The translations under genes were made by a program, and so were the position numbers. Positions 28,374 through 37,508 of a stretch of DNA of 64,000 nucleotides are shown in pieces. The stretch's first letter is position 1. Every line of letters starts with the position of its first letter. The stretch is from Oculatella sp. LEGE 06141 (lineage in GTDB: Bacteria > Cyanobacteriota > Cyanobacteriia > Elainellales > Elainellaceae), in contig NZ_JADEWO010000016.1 in assembly GCF_015207605.1 (NCBI RefSeq), positions 59,916-123,915 of the forward strand, read 5' to 3'. The notes under the pieces are model-generated. The model did not search any database. It saw only the letters and a list, made by a program, of their open reading frames with translations, and was not told the origin of the DNA.

Positions 28374-29303
28374 CAAATGGGGCGGAATGTGGGGTGAGGG
28401 GTATGGTGACATTGCTGGGTTAGCCAGGGTTTTGCTACGTTGAAATCTGCCGATTAACATTGCTTGAGGCTCTATATACCTGGAACGTTAGAGACATCAA
28501 AAATTGCTGTCTAAGCGTGGGATGTTTTTACCCAAAACGGGCAATGTAGACCTAGCAATGTTGTTTGGGCAACCGAACGTTGCCGTGTTCTGCATCTTTT
28601 ATGAGGCGGAACACGTACTTGAATGGCTCTAGTCAATACCCTCTGATGTCACGACCAAGATATTCTGTTTACATCAATACTCCCTACCGTGTGGATGAGC
28701 ATCGTACGTCTGAAAACTACTGGCAAATGGTAGCTTTATGTTACCTGGAGAACGCCAAAAATGAATCGATTGGGTATGGCCTGGTTTGTAACCTGACATG
28801 AATACCATTGCTGTGGGCGAGCAAAGAGCCAGCAGAGAGCCAGTAGAGATGGTATTGCTGTACCAATAGGCGGCGATGCCCGTCAAACAAAAGCCCCAGC
28901 CGGAGCTGGGGCTAAATAAGTAGGAGAAAACCTAAGCTTTGTCATTGTAGTGAGAGGAGAGTTAACTCAACGAAGCGAGCTAGCTCACTGCAACGACAAT
29001 TAACGAGATACAGATGCTAGAAGTGTTGCGATCGCACCGTTAAGGTAAGCGATCGTTACTCTTCAAAAGCATGATTTACATCATACAAACCTTGAGTTCG
29101 GCAGCATCGCCATAAAGGATGATGCGTTCATCGCTGGTAAAGCGTCTGAAATTACTTGCTTGCTTGCAACCGTATGTAAACAAAGGTAACAAGTTTGTTG
29201 CAATAAGTCAATAGAACTTGACGCAAAAGAATCTGCGGTCACGGGCAGTTCGAGTGACAATCAGCACGTTTAAGCTATCCTCTAACGGTCGGCTAGAAAG
29301 CCA
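28374..29303. other. 930-bp spacer without a convincing gene
   Basis: The left half has no coding signature I trust. A strong GC hairpin at 28892-28913 reads as a terminator on the minus strand. Upstream of it on that strand a weak promoter-like pair, TTGACT (29206-29211) and TACCTT (29183-29188, 17-bp spacing), would start an untranslated RNA of about 300 nt. Alternatively this is the 3' UTR of tlyA. HIP1-related sequences occur near 29028-29056. Confidence 0.4.
28892..28913 (-). terminator. Rho-independent terminator, minus strand
   Basis: AGCCCCAGC pairs perfectly with GCTGGGGCT around a 4-base loop. On the minus strand the stem is followed by TTTTGTTT, a standard terminator layout. On the plus strand it is followed by AAATAAG, so it is not a plus terminator. 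The nearest minus-strand gene is tlyA, ending 390 bp upstream, which leaves room for a separate small transcript. Confidence 0.7.
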
Positions 29304-30137
29304 TCACGTTAATTGCCGTTGCGCCATTTGGGTAAGCTGCTGAATGGTTGCCAAATCGGGCGTTGGGCGATCGCTCTCCATGTTCAACCACAGCAAATAT
29401 TCAATATTGCCAGCAGGCCCTACCAGGGGTGACCAGGTCAGATCGCCATAGTTCCAGCCGAGCGCTTGGGCAGACTGCAACACCTGAGCGATCGCCCACG
29501 CCTGATCTTTTGCCTCGCGTACCACTCCCTTTTTACCCACTTTCTCTTTGCCTACTTCAAACTGGGGCTTTACCAACAGCACCACTTCACGCGGCGGTTG
29601 CAGCAATTGCCACAGCGCAGGCAGGATTTTGGTCAACGAAATAAAGGACACATCGGCCACCCCAAAATCGGGGTATGGCTGGTCGGCGGCGTACAAATCG
29701 GCAGGCGTGAGATGACGAATATTGGTTCTTTCTTTTAGAACCACACGCGGATCTTGGCGCAATGTCCAGGCGACCTGTCCATACCCCACATCCACGCCAT
29801 ACACCTGTTTTGCTTCGGCTTGCAGCAAACAGTCGGTGAAGCCCCCGGTTGAAATACCCGCATCTAAACAAATCCGTCCTGCAACCGTAATCTGAAACGC
29901 CTGCAAGGCTTTAATCAACTTCTCGCCGCCTCTAGACACATAGGGCGATCGCGCCTTCACTTCAACGGATGCGGTGGTTTCGACCTCTGTGCCCGGTTTG
30001 TCAATCACCTGATGATTGACCTTTACTTCGCCTGCCCGAATTAGCCGTTGGGCTTGCTGCCGGGAATCGCACAGTTCAAGCTCTACTAAAAGGGTATCCA
30101 ATCGCTGCTTAGCCAAGGTTTTAGTCGGGTTAGTCAT
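29304..30137 (-). CDS. tlyA: TlyA-family rRNA 2'-O-methyltransferase / hemolysin-like
   Basis: A 277-residue protein with an N-terminal S4 domain (LDTLLVELELCDSRQQAQRL, then IRAGEVKVNHQ) and a FtsJ-like methyltransferase domain whose SAM site is CLDAGISTGGFTDCLL. Characterised TlyA enzymes 2'-O-methylate 16S/23S rRNA; the hemolysin label is historical. VADVSFISLTKILPAL and LLVKPQFEVG are family markers. The ATG at 30137 overlaps the stop of the Uma2 gene by 8 bp, implying translational coupling. Confidence 0.93.
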   Translation of the reverse strand: MTNPTKTLAKQRLDTLLVELELCDSRQQAQRLIRAGEVKVNHQVIDKPGTEVETTASVEVKARSPYVSRGGEKLIKALQAFQITVAGRICLDAGISTGGFTDCLLQAEAKQVYGVDVGYGQVAWTLRQDPRVVLKERTNIRHLTPADLYAADQPYPDFGVADVSFISLTKILPALWQLLQPPREVVLLVKPQFEVGKEKVGKKGVVREAKDQAWAIAQVLQSAQALGWNYGDLTWSPLVGPAGNIEYLLWLNMESDRPTPDLATIQQLTQMAQRQLT

Positions 30138-30825
30138 TTATAAGGTCAATTGGGTCAATGCCTGCGGCTTTAAGGCGGTCTGCCAGGGCTTGCGATCGCC
30201 GCTGTTCTTCAGCCAGGGCAGCTTCTGCTGCTTCTGCCCGTTGCCGTTCGGCAGCGGCTTGCTGAGCAATTTCGCTATAGCTCAGGAATCTTGCGCCATC
30301 GGGACGATACAGTTGTAACGGTTCAACAGACGGCTCAAAGCGAATACCGAGCCTGGGGCTGACCCAACCAGCGATTGGTTCAATGGCATCCAACAGACCA
30401 TCCGTTCGCTGCCATCCGGTCAATTCATTTGTGTCTGGATTGTAGATGTAATACTCTTCTACACCATGACGGTCATAAAACAACAGCTTTTTATCCATTT
30501 CAACGGCTGTGTTGCTGGGTGACAGGATTTCGAACACCACTTGTGGCGGCATGTTATTTTCCTCCCACTGCTTGTAGGAACCGCGATCGCCTTTTGGTCT
30601 ACCCAAGGCCACCATCACATCGGGTGCCGTACACAGTTTGTTGTTGCCTTCCACCGGATACCACAGCAAATCCCCTGCCACAAACACCTCTGGATAGTCG
30701 GCAAATAGCCATTCTAAGTTCTGTTGAATGACAACAATCCACCGAAACTGCCGGGTATTATCTGCCACGGGTTTACCGTCACTGTCTGGATAGGTGATGC
30801 CTGACGATTCTAGTTGGGAAACCAT
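30130..30825 (-). CDS. Uma2-family (DUF820) putative endonuclease
   Basis: A 231-residue Uma2 protein with a restriction-endonuclease-like fold, massively expanded in cyanobacteria and of unknown role. PD-(D/E)xK-type residues are seen in CTAPDVMVALGRPKGDR, in VVFEILSPSNTAVEMDKKL and in EYYIYNPDTNELTGW. The C-terminus is a Glu/Ala/Arg-rich coiled coil (QQAAAERQRAEAAEAALAEE), a frequent appendage. The gene overlaps tlyA by 8 bp. Confidence 0.92.
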   Translation of the reverse strand: MVSQLESSGITYPDSDGKPVADNTRQFRWIVVIQQNLEWLFADYPEVFVAGDLLWYPVEGNNKLCTAPDVMVALGRPKGDRGSYKQWEENNMPPQVVFEILSPSNTAVEMDKKLLFYDRHGVEEYYIYNPDTNELTGWQRTDGLLDAIEPIAGWVSPRLGIRFEPSVEPLQLYRPDGARFLSYSEIAQQAAAERQRAEAAEAALAEEQRRSQALADRLKAAGIDPIDLIND

Positions 30826-31009
30826 AATTGGGATCTCCGCGACGCTCTAGCCCTAGCTTACTGCGATCGATTCAGTGGTGCTGAATGCAGGTTATAACTC
30901 TTTGAGAGGTCATGCCGTGTTGCCACGCCCCCAATCCTGCGGCACCTTGAAGGGTTGGAAGTTTCCGGGCTGAGGACGAATTCATACCGTGGCCGCAACG
31001 CACAAGAAT

Positions 31010-31918
31010 CTACAGCCAGGAGCGATCGCCCGATCTGATTCGGAATGCTTTAGGAGTCATTCCTGTATGCTGGCGAAACCATTTACCCAGGTGGCTATGG
31101 CTACTAAATCCAGACAACAACGCAATGTCTACCACGGGCAAATCTGTTGTTTGAAGTAGCTGTTTTGCACGTTCTACTCGTTGCTGAAGCACATATCGGT
31201 AAGGTGATACTCCCGTTGATTGCTTGAAGAGCCGACTAAAATGAAACTGGCTGAGTCCCACTAATTTAGCTAAATCAAACAGTTGAATATCATCTGCTAA
31301 CCGATCGCTGATGTAATCCGTGACTTGAAGCAGTTGATAATGACTCAACCCTCCTTGATATCCAGCAATACAGGGTTGTTCAGCAGAATAATGTCTGAGC
31401 AGGTGGACGGCTAGCACATTGGTCAGCGATTCGACATAAAGCTGCCCTGCCGCTCCACCATTACGGAGTTCGCTTAAGAGCATCATCCCAATCTGTTCAA
31501 TCTCTAGATTTCTGGCTCTAAATTCTGGTAACAGTTCGATGCAATTCGAGCTAACTTCACTTTGAGCAACCTGGTTTAGAAATTCAGATCTCACCCGAAT
31601 TCGCAAATATCGATCGTCCTGATTCCATTGGCTAATGAGCAATGACTCAGCCGGGGCAATGGTTAGATCGCCTTTGGTGAAGAGGCCAATGTGACGGCGA
31701 TCGCCCATCTTTTGCGATAACTGAGATGAACGCTGATTCAGCGATAAACAAAGCGTGTGTTCCGTTGCACTTTGATAGATCTCCTCACCTGGCGGTTGAT
31801 GAAACTCCTCAACCAGAATGTTCTTCCAACCATACTCTCGACTAGAAACGAGCGGGGGTTGAAGCCCGTTTTGGGGCGATCGCACTGTTTTCGTGGAGGA
31901 GGGTAGGGCTGATGGCAT
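31010..31918 (-). CDS. AraC-family transcriptional regulator (paralogue of the gene at 136-1008)
   Basis: A 302-residue AraC regulator with C-terminal double HTH: VGLSQFHFSRLFKQSTGVSP and LLSGFSSHSHLGKWFRQ then TGMTPKAFR. It aligns along its full length with the 290-residue regulator at 136-1008, including YGWKNILVEEFHQPPGEE, the EHTLCLSLN stretch and the LLPEFRxRxxxIExIG region. The ATG at 31918 is used; a GTG at 31939 is possible. It is divergent from a NorM-type MATE exporter (32083) across 164 bp and probably regulates it. The inducer is unknown. Confidence 0.92.
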   Translation of the reverse strand: MPSALPSSTKTVRSPQNGLQPPLVSSREYGWKNILVEEFHQPPGEEIYQSATEHTLCLSLNQRSSQLSQKMGDRRHIGLFTKGDLTIAPAESLLISQWNQDDRYLRIRVRSEFLNQVAQSEVSSNCIELLPEFRARNLEIEQIGMMLLSELRNGGAAGQLYVESLTNVLAVHLLRHYSAEQPCIAGYQGGLSHYQLLQVTDYISDRLADDIQLFDLAKLVGLSQFHFSRLFKQSTGVSPYRYVLQQRVERAKQLLQTTDLPVVDIALLSGFSSHSHLGKWFRQHTGMTPKAFRIRSGDRSWL

Positions 31919-32082
31919 CGCAGAAACCTTTCTACACACGTCGCTAACTGGAGTTTAGCGTCACAACGGCGTGCTGTAAAAAACTCGCAGCAAGATCGTG
32001 TTAGTGAAGCAACGTTTGAGTAGTCTGCCGCTGTTGGTTTCTTTAAATTGTAGGTCGTGAATCACGGGAAGAAGACACGGCA

Positions 32083-33474
32083 ATGGGCTCTAAAGCAGGC
32101 ATTCGATCAAACAGCGGAATAGAAGTCCGAGCATTTTTCCAGCTTGCTATCCCGCTCGCTAGTGCTCAAGTTGCCCAAGCCGCTGTTGGGTTTGTCGATA
32201 CGATCATGATGGGACAGTTGGGAACAGAGAGTTTGGCCGCTGGGGGGCTTGCTTCAACAACCTTTCAGCTTCTATTGAATACGGCAAGCGGCATTGTCAT
32301 GGCTGTGAGTCCATTAGTGGCTGAGGCATATGGAGCTGGGCGAAAAGCGCAGATCGAGCAAATTGCCCGCCAGGGAGTGTGGCTATCGCTGTTTCTCGGT
32401 ATTGCCATGATGGTGGTCGTTAGCCATCTAGATGCCTTGCTGCTGTTGCTAGGGCAGCCAGCCGCGATCGCCACCCTTGCAGATCCCTATTTCAACTTCA
32501 TTTTGTGGGGAATCGTTCCAGCGTTAGGGTTTGCCATGCTACGAGGCTATGTTTCGGCACTCTCTCAAGCCCATATTGTGACCGCGATCGTCATGGTTGG
32601 AACGCTATTCAACATCACAGGCAATTATGTTTTGGGATTCGGTAAGTTTGGCTTTCCACGAATGGAGTTAGCAGGGTTGGGATTAGCTAGTGGCCTCAGT
32701 TTCTGGCTGATGTTTCTGCTGTTCCTGATGTATACGCTTCACCATCCGCAGTTGAAGGAGTACCGATTCTTACAACATGTACGTCAATTGAACCCCCAAA
32801 TTATTCGACAATTATTTGCCATTGGAATAGCGATCGCGGTCACTATTGCCCTGGAATATGGCTTGTTTGCGGTTGTCACATTTCTAATGGGTCTCCTGGG
32901 AACCGAAATGTTGGCAGCCCATCAAACGGTTTATCAAACCATGTACATCATTTTTATGGTGCCGTTGGGAATGTCTTACGCCGTCACGGCTCGTGTGGGT
33001 CAATGGTTTGGGCAGCAGGATGTTCAAGGGGCACGACGAGCCGGGTATGTTGGCATCACCATTGCCGCCATATTTATGCTCTTTACGGCGATCGCGCTAG
33101 TGGCCTATCGTCGGCAAGTCATCGGAATGTATCTCGACATTCACGATCCAGCTAATGCCAGTGTCCTGGCTCTGGCGGTGCCAATGCTGATGATCTCAGC
33201 CCTGGCACAACTGCTAGACGGTGTGCAACGAGTTGCAATGGGTGCATTATATGGACTTCAAGATACGCGTGTACCCATGCTGCTGAGCGGCTTTGCATTT
33301 TGGGGCATCGGGCTGACTAGCGGATATGGGTTGGGATTTCCTCTGGGGCTGGAAGGTGTAGGCTTGTGGATGGGGCAATCGATCGGAGTTGCTGTCGCTG
33401 GAGTGCTGTTTGTGTGGCGTTTTCATCAGTTGACGAGTCGAGGAATCTACATTCGCTCTAAGAGGATGCTTTAA
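32083..33474 (+). CDS. MATE-family efflux transporter (NorM-like)
   Basis: A 463-residue, 12-helix exporter of the NorM branch. PLASAQVAQAAVGFVDTIMM and MAVSPLVAEAYGAG in helices 1-2 are diagnostic. The twofold repeat resumes at ALEYGLFAVVTFLMGLLG. GVQRVAMGALYGLQDTRVP in the last helices is another family marker. It probably exports cationic drugs or dyes using Na+ or H+. It is divergent from the AraC gene at 31918. Confidence 0.93.
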   Translation: MGSKAGIRSNSGIEVRAFFQLAIPLASAQVAQAAVGFVDTIMMGQLGTESLAAGGLASTTFQLLLNTASGIVMAVSPLVAEAYGAGRKAQIEQIARQGVWLSLFLGIAMMVVVSHLDALLLLLGQPAAIATLADPYFNFILWGIVPALGFAMLRGYVSALSQAHIVTAIVMVGTLFNITGNYVLGFGKFGFPRMELAGLGLASGLSFWLMFLLFLMYTLHHPQLKEYRFLQHVRQLNPQIIRQLFAIGIAIAVTIALEYGLFAVVTFLMGLLGTEMLAAHQTVYQTMYIIFMVPLGMSYAVTARVGQWFGQQDVQGARRAGYVGITIAAIFMLFTAIALVAYRRQVIGMYLDIHDPANASVLALAVPMLMISALAQLLDGVQRVAMGALYGLQDTRVPMLLSGFAFWGIGLTSGYGLGFPLGLEGVGLWMGQSIGVAVAGVLFVWRFHQLTSRGIYIRSKRML

Positions 33475-33577
33475 CCATCCATTTTTTGCGTCATCTGGCG
33501 CGATCGCACAGCGTCAGAGCAAGGAAATATCTACAATAAAGGGGTAAAGGTATCTTAACGATCGAGCATTAACAGCC

Positions 33578-34240
33578 ATGGTTCTATTTGGATTTGGGAA
33601 GAAGAAGCTCACCCTACCAACGCCGGAAGAAGCCCTGCCGGGGCGGGCAGAACCGATGAAGGTTCCCGCTGCTCACCACGTCAACGGCAATCCGCTGAAA
33701 CCTCCCTTTCCCGACGGTATGGACGTTGCAATGTTTGGGATGGGCTGTTTTTGGGGAGCCGAGCGCAAGTTTTGGCAGCAAGATGGAGTGTTTACAACGG
33801 CAGTTGGTTATGCCGCTGGCACTACACCAAACCCCACCTACGATGAAGTTTGCTCTGGTATGACCGGACATAACGAAGTGGTTTATGTGGTGTACGACCC
33901 CAAGCAAGTGAGCTATGAAACTCTGCTGAAGGTCTTCTGGGAAAACCATAACCCAACCCAGGGAATGCGTCAGGGCAACGATACAGGAACTCAGTATCGC
34001 TCTGGAATCTATACCTATTCGGAGGAACAGCGCCAATTAGCCGAAGCGTCGCATGAGGCATACCAGGCGGCACTGAGCAAAGCAGGCTACGGCACCATCA
34101 CCACCGAAATTTTGGACGCGCCTGAGTTTTACTATGCCGAAGGCTATCACCAGCAATATCTGGCGAAGAATCCGGGTGGCTACTGTGGCTTGGGCGGCAC
34201 CAGCGTCGCCTGTCCGGTGGGGCTGTTCTCAGAAGCATAG
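33578..34240 (+). CDS. msrA: Peptide-methionine (S)-S-oxide reductase MsrA
   Basis: A 220-residue protein repairing methionine-S-sulfoxide. The catalytic Cys57 is in [39 protein letters not shown], the [20 protein letters not shown] segment and YRSGIYTY follow. The C-terminal [16 protein letters not shown] gives the resolving cysteines for thioredoxin recycling. A short N-terminal extension (about 45 residues) is common in cyanobacterial MsrA. A terminator follows at 34297. Confidence 0.95.
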   Translation: MVLFGFGKKKLTLPTPEEALPGRAEPMKVPAAHHVNGNPLKPPFPDGMDVAMFGMGCFWGAERKFWQQDGVFTTAVGYAAGTTPNPTYDEVCSGMTGHNEVVYVVYDPKQVSYETLLKVFWENHNPTQGMRQGNDTGTQYRSGIYTYSEEQRQLAEASHEAYQAALSKAGYGTITTEILDAPEFYYAEGYHQQYLAKNPGGYCGLGGTSVACPVGLFSEA

Positions 34241-34296
34241 AGCATTGTATTAGCCGCATCGTGTTAGCCGTCTGAGTGGCAACCCATAGCGAAAGC

Positions 34297-34324
34297 AAAG
34301 CATTCCACTGGAATGCTTTTTTTT
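34297..34324 (+). terminator. Rho-independent terminator after msrA
   Basis: AAAGCATTCC and GGAATGCTTT form a perfect 10-bp stem with a 3-base loop, followed by a run of eight T (34317-34324). Because the stem begins with A it may also work for the convergent gene ending at 34346. Confidence 0.85.
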
Positions 34325-34345
34325 GAGATGTCTTCTGGTGGAAGA

Positions 34346-37042
34346 TCAGGCGTACCCCAGGAAATGGTTGGCATAGCGAAATTTGGAAAATGGTTGCGAT
34401 CGCGCCCGGAGTGGATTCACCAAACAGCTTGATAAAAGATGGGTGAGCTTGCTTGCTGGCAGTGGTTGACTAAAAAAGAAGCCCTGGGCGCTATCGCACT
34501 CAATTGTTTGCAGAAAGTCGAGCTGCTCTTTGGTTTCAACCCCTTCGGCTAGTACCTTGAGCTGCAATCCTTTCCCCAAAGCAACCACCGCTTTGGCGAT
34601 CGCTGCGTCGCTGGAGCTATGCACCAAATCGCGCACAAACGATTGGTCGATCTTCAACGTCTGTAGAGGAAAATGCTTAATCGAATTGAGCGACGAATAC
34701 CCTGTGCCAAAATCATCCATTGTGATTTGCAATCCAATCTGCCGCAATTGCTTTAGCACCGAGATTGAAAATGGCACATCTTGCATTGCCACACTCTCAG
34801 TCACCTCTACCTCTAGATAATTGGGATCGGCTTTTGTCTGCTCGATGGTTTGCATCATGCTGTTAATCAGGTTGGGTTGCTGAAACTGCCGTGCCGAGAG
34901 ATTAATGGCCACCCGAATGGGCGGCAACCCGGCCAAGCGCCAGAGCCGCTGTTGCTGACAGGCGGCTCGCAACACCCACTCGCCAATTTCGCAAATCAAC
35001 CCGGTTTCTTCAGCCAGCGGAATAAAGTTTCCTGGCGACACAAAGCCCAATCGGGGATGATGCCACCGAATCAGCGCTTCTAATCCGGTAATTTCCTGAC
35101 TGGTAATATCCACTTGCGGCTGGTAATACAGCTCAAACTCTTCTTTTAGCAGTGCCTTACGCAAATCGGCTTCCAGCGCCAGCTTGGCTAGCGCCTGGTG
35201 ATTCATTTCCCTTGAAAAGAGTTGATAGTTGTTTTTGCCCTGTTGTTTAGCTTGATACATGGCGGCATCTGCATGTTTCAACAGGGTTTCGGCATCATCG
35301 CCATCGTAGGGGCTGAGCGCAATTCCTAAACTGGCCGTAATATACAGCTCTTGCTCTTCTACCCAGAAGGGCGTGTTAAGACGACTCAGGATGCGTTGTG
35401 AGATTCGCGTCACGTCTTCAGCAGACTTCAAATGCGGCAATAGCAGAGTGAACTCGTCGCCACCCCAACGGGCGATCGCATCCCCTTCGCGGAGACAGTG
35501 CTGCACTCGTTCGGCCACTTGCCGCAGAAGCTGGTCACCTGTAGCGTGCCCCAAGGTATCGTTGACAGCCTTGAACCGATCGAGATCGAGAAAAGCCACC
35601 CCCACCATTTCATCCCGTTGTTTAGCATTGACAAGCGCCAGGGAGAGCTGTTCGTCGAACAAGAGCCGATTGGGCAAATTGGTCAGGGCATCGTGCGATG
35701 CCTGATAGCGAATCATCGATTCGACCCGCTTTTGCGTCACAGACATATAAAGGTGCAGCCCAATAGATTGCGCTAGCTTGATTTCATCTACTTGCCACAC
35801 CGGAGATTGGTCGGCTTTTAGCTCTCGCCATGCTTCAAATGAGGCTCTTGGCCTCTGGTTGCGCTCGTCGCGATCGCGACGACCTGCCCAAACAATTTCG
35901 GTATCATAGCCGTTCCGAAAAATGCTTAAACAGCCAACAAACTGGTTGTGAAAATGCAGCGGGATAATAGCGATCGCCCGAATCGGAGTCGTTTCAAAGG
36001 CGGCGGCAATTGGATAAAGCTGAGGGTGCTGGCGCAGAAAAGGAAGCGTATAAAGACAGGGTGACCCGTGCAAATTCCAGTCGGTCTGGTGCTGCATCAG
36101 CAATGTTTCTCGGAGCGATCGCGTCTCTTGTTCAAACAAAACCGCAACCGAATTGGGCGGTGCCGTTTCCTCCAATTCCGTTTGCATCAACTCAACGGCA
36201 TCTGTACTCGCGTACCAGCGTGCCATTTGCCGCCATAAATGCTGTTCTTCAATGAGCGACTGAGTCGGTTGTTCACCGACCACGTACAGTTGAGCGGGTT
36301 CTCCAGTGGGTTCGGCCACGATATAAAGCCTGCCGCCAGAACCACGTAGTGCTGTAACGGCTGCATCCAGTACCCCCTGCCGAATTTGGGCAATGTTCAG
36401 CGGGCAGTGCAGCAAACTGCTGATTTGATTGACGGTAGCCTCGTGGTGGGCTTGCTGCCACGCCTGAGACAACAGATTGGCTTGAGCGATCGCGATTGAA
36501 ACTTGATCAATCAGCAGTTGCACAATTTGAAGTTCCCGTTCCGAAAAGGGATGCGTTTCGGAGTGATGAGCCACCAACAGCCCCCAGAGCTGGTTTTGAT
36601 GCAAAATCGGCACAGTAAGCGAAGCAACGACTCCCATTGCGGTCAAGTATTGAGCATGGCATGGGTCAACGGCAGCGTAGCGAACGTCGTTAACCAGCAA
36701 ACTTTCTCCCGTTTCGGGGCAGTCCAACAAATGAAGTGTTCTGCGTTGAATGCCTACGTCAACAATCACCCGTTGGCGAGCCTTGAGAAACAGCTCTCTT
36801 GCATGAAGCGGAATATCCTCTGCTGGAAATCTTAAATTGAGCAGAGACGGCAGGCGGGTGCCGTCGATCGACTCTGCAATTACTTCTCCGCTGCTATCGG
36901 TGTCAAATCGGTAGATTTTAACGCGATCGATCTCTAAAAAAGACCGAATTTCTTGTACAGCCGTTGCCAAAATTTCTGGCAATTCTAACGATTGACGAAT
37001 ACGATTGGTGAGCTGGTGAAGCAAATGCTCGCGATAGGACAT
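34346..37042 (-). CDS. Bilin-type GAF / GGDEF / EAL cyclic-di-GMP protein
   Basis: An 898-residue soluble protein. The first GAF (about 20-185) has the phytochrome-superfamily motifs FPAEDIPLHAREL and DPCHAQYLTAMGV, where Cys128-His129 sit at the canonical chromophore-attachment position. A second GAF-like region (about 195-465) lacks them. The GGDEF domain has RWGGDEF intact (527-531) and an inhibitory RxxD (REGD) five residues before RW. The EAL domain has EALIRW (655-660), MDDFGTGYSSL and LAEGVET, all consistent with activity. So it probably makes and/or degrades c-di-GMP in response to light or a GAF ligand. The ATG at 37042 is used; an upstream TTG at 37183 extends into non-conserved sequence. 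Confidence 0.93.
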   Translation of the reverse strand: MSYREHLLHQLTNRIRQSLELPEILATAVQEIRSFLEIDRVKIYRFDTDSSGEVIAESIDGTRLPSLLNLRFPAEDIPLHARELFLKARQRVIVDVGIQRRTLHLLDCPETGESLLVNDVRYAAVDPCHAQYLTAMGVVASLTVPILHQNQLWGLLVAHHSETHPFSERELQIVQLLIDQVSIAIAQANLLSQAWQQAHHEATVNQISSLLHCPLNIAQIRQGVLDAAVTALRGSGGRLYIVAEPTGEPAQLYVVGEQPTQSLIEEQHLWRQMARWYASTDAVELMQTELEETAPPNSVAVLFEQETRSLRETLLMQHQTDWNLHGSPCLYTLPFLRQHPQLYPIAAAFETTPIRAIAIIPLHFHNQFVGCLSIFRNGYDTEIVWAGRRDRDERNQRPRASFEAWRELKADQSPVWQVDEIKLAQSIGLHLYMSVTQKRVESMIRYQASHDALTNLPNRLLFDEQLSLALVNAKQRDEMVGVAFLDLDRFKAVNDTLGHATGDQLLRQVAERVQHCLREGDAIARWGGDEFTLLLPHLKSAEDVTRISQRILSRLNTPFWVEEQELYITASLGIALSPYDGDDAETLLKHADAAMYQAKQQGKNNYQLFSREMNHQALAKLALEADLRKALLKEEFELYYQPQVDITSQEITGLEALIRWHHPRLGFVSPGNFIPLAEETGLICEIGEWVLRAACQQQRLWRLAGLPPIRVAINLSARQFQQPNLINSMMQTIEQTKADPNYLEVEVTESVAMQDVPFSISVLKQLRQIGLQITMDDFGTGYSSLNSIKHFPLQTLKIDQSFVRDLVHSSSDAAIAKAVVALGKGLQLKVLAEGVETKEQLDFLQTIECDSAQGFFFSQPLPASKLTHLLSSCLVNPLRARSQPFSKFRYANHFLGYA

Positions 37043-37448
37043 ATAGGTGACACTGACTAGCGATTGGAAGGAAGTAATGAAAGTAAAATCAATATTTAAT
37101 TTGTATGCTTCCCTTGTTTTGTCACATTGCCGTAGATTTAACGGTATCGTGCAGCTAAAATTAATACTTCTTCGTTGCTGCAATTGCGGTAGACGGCAGC
37201 AAAATCCCTGTTTTTTCGTTCTTCTAAAGCTTTGCTACCCAACGTACGGGTATCGTATGGCAGTGTAGCGATGGTAGAGATGGGATCATGTGCGCTTGAA
37301 CAAGCTGCTGCGATCGGCTGATGTTGCGGCAACTGCGCTTCTCTCGAATCGTTGCTGAAGTGAGCCAGAACCGTTGCAGCCGATTGATGTGCTGCTGAAG
37401 TAGAAACAGGGAAGCCTATCCGGTAGGGCTGAAAAATACACAACGTTT

Positions 37449-37477
37449 GTAGGGGCAATGCATTGCATTGCCCCTAC
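37449..37477. repeat. Palindromic repeat GTAGGGGCAATGCA
   Basis: Arms 37449-37462 and 37464-37477 form a perfect 14-bp inverted repeat around one base, just downstream of the peptidase gene. It resembles an interspersed palindrome common in cyanobacterial spacers and may serve as a bidirectional terminator. A related sequence is at 1861-1895. Confidence 0.75.
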
Positions 37478-37508
37478 AGCAGTCGCTCAGATGTCTTTAT
37501 ACCTCTGT

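Noticed and set aside
28565..28801. A 78-codon plus-strand frame in the spacer
   Set aside because: No recognisable domain, unlikely composition, no clear ribosome-binding site.
28905..28960. A 20-codon minus-strand mini-ORF (MTKLRFSPTYLAPAPAGAFV)
   Set aside because: Half of it is simply the terminator stem; nothing supports translation.
28890..28990. Yfr1-type small RNA
   Set aside because: The minus strand has CTCTCCTCTCAC near the terminator, but the spacing and flanking stems do not fit the compact Yfr1 layout.
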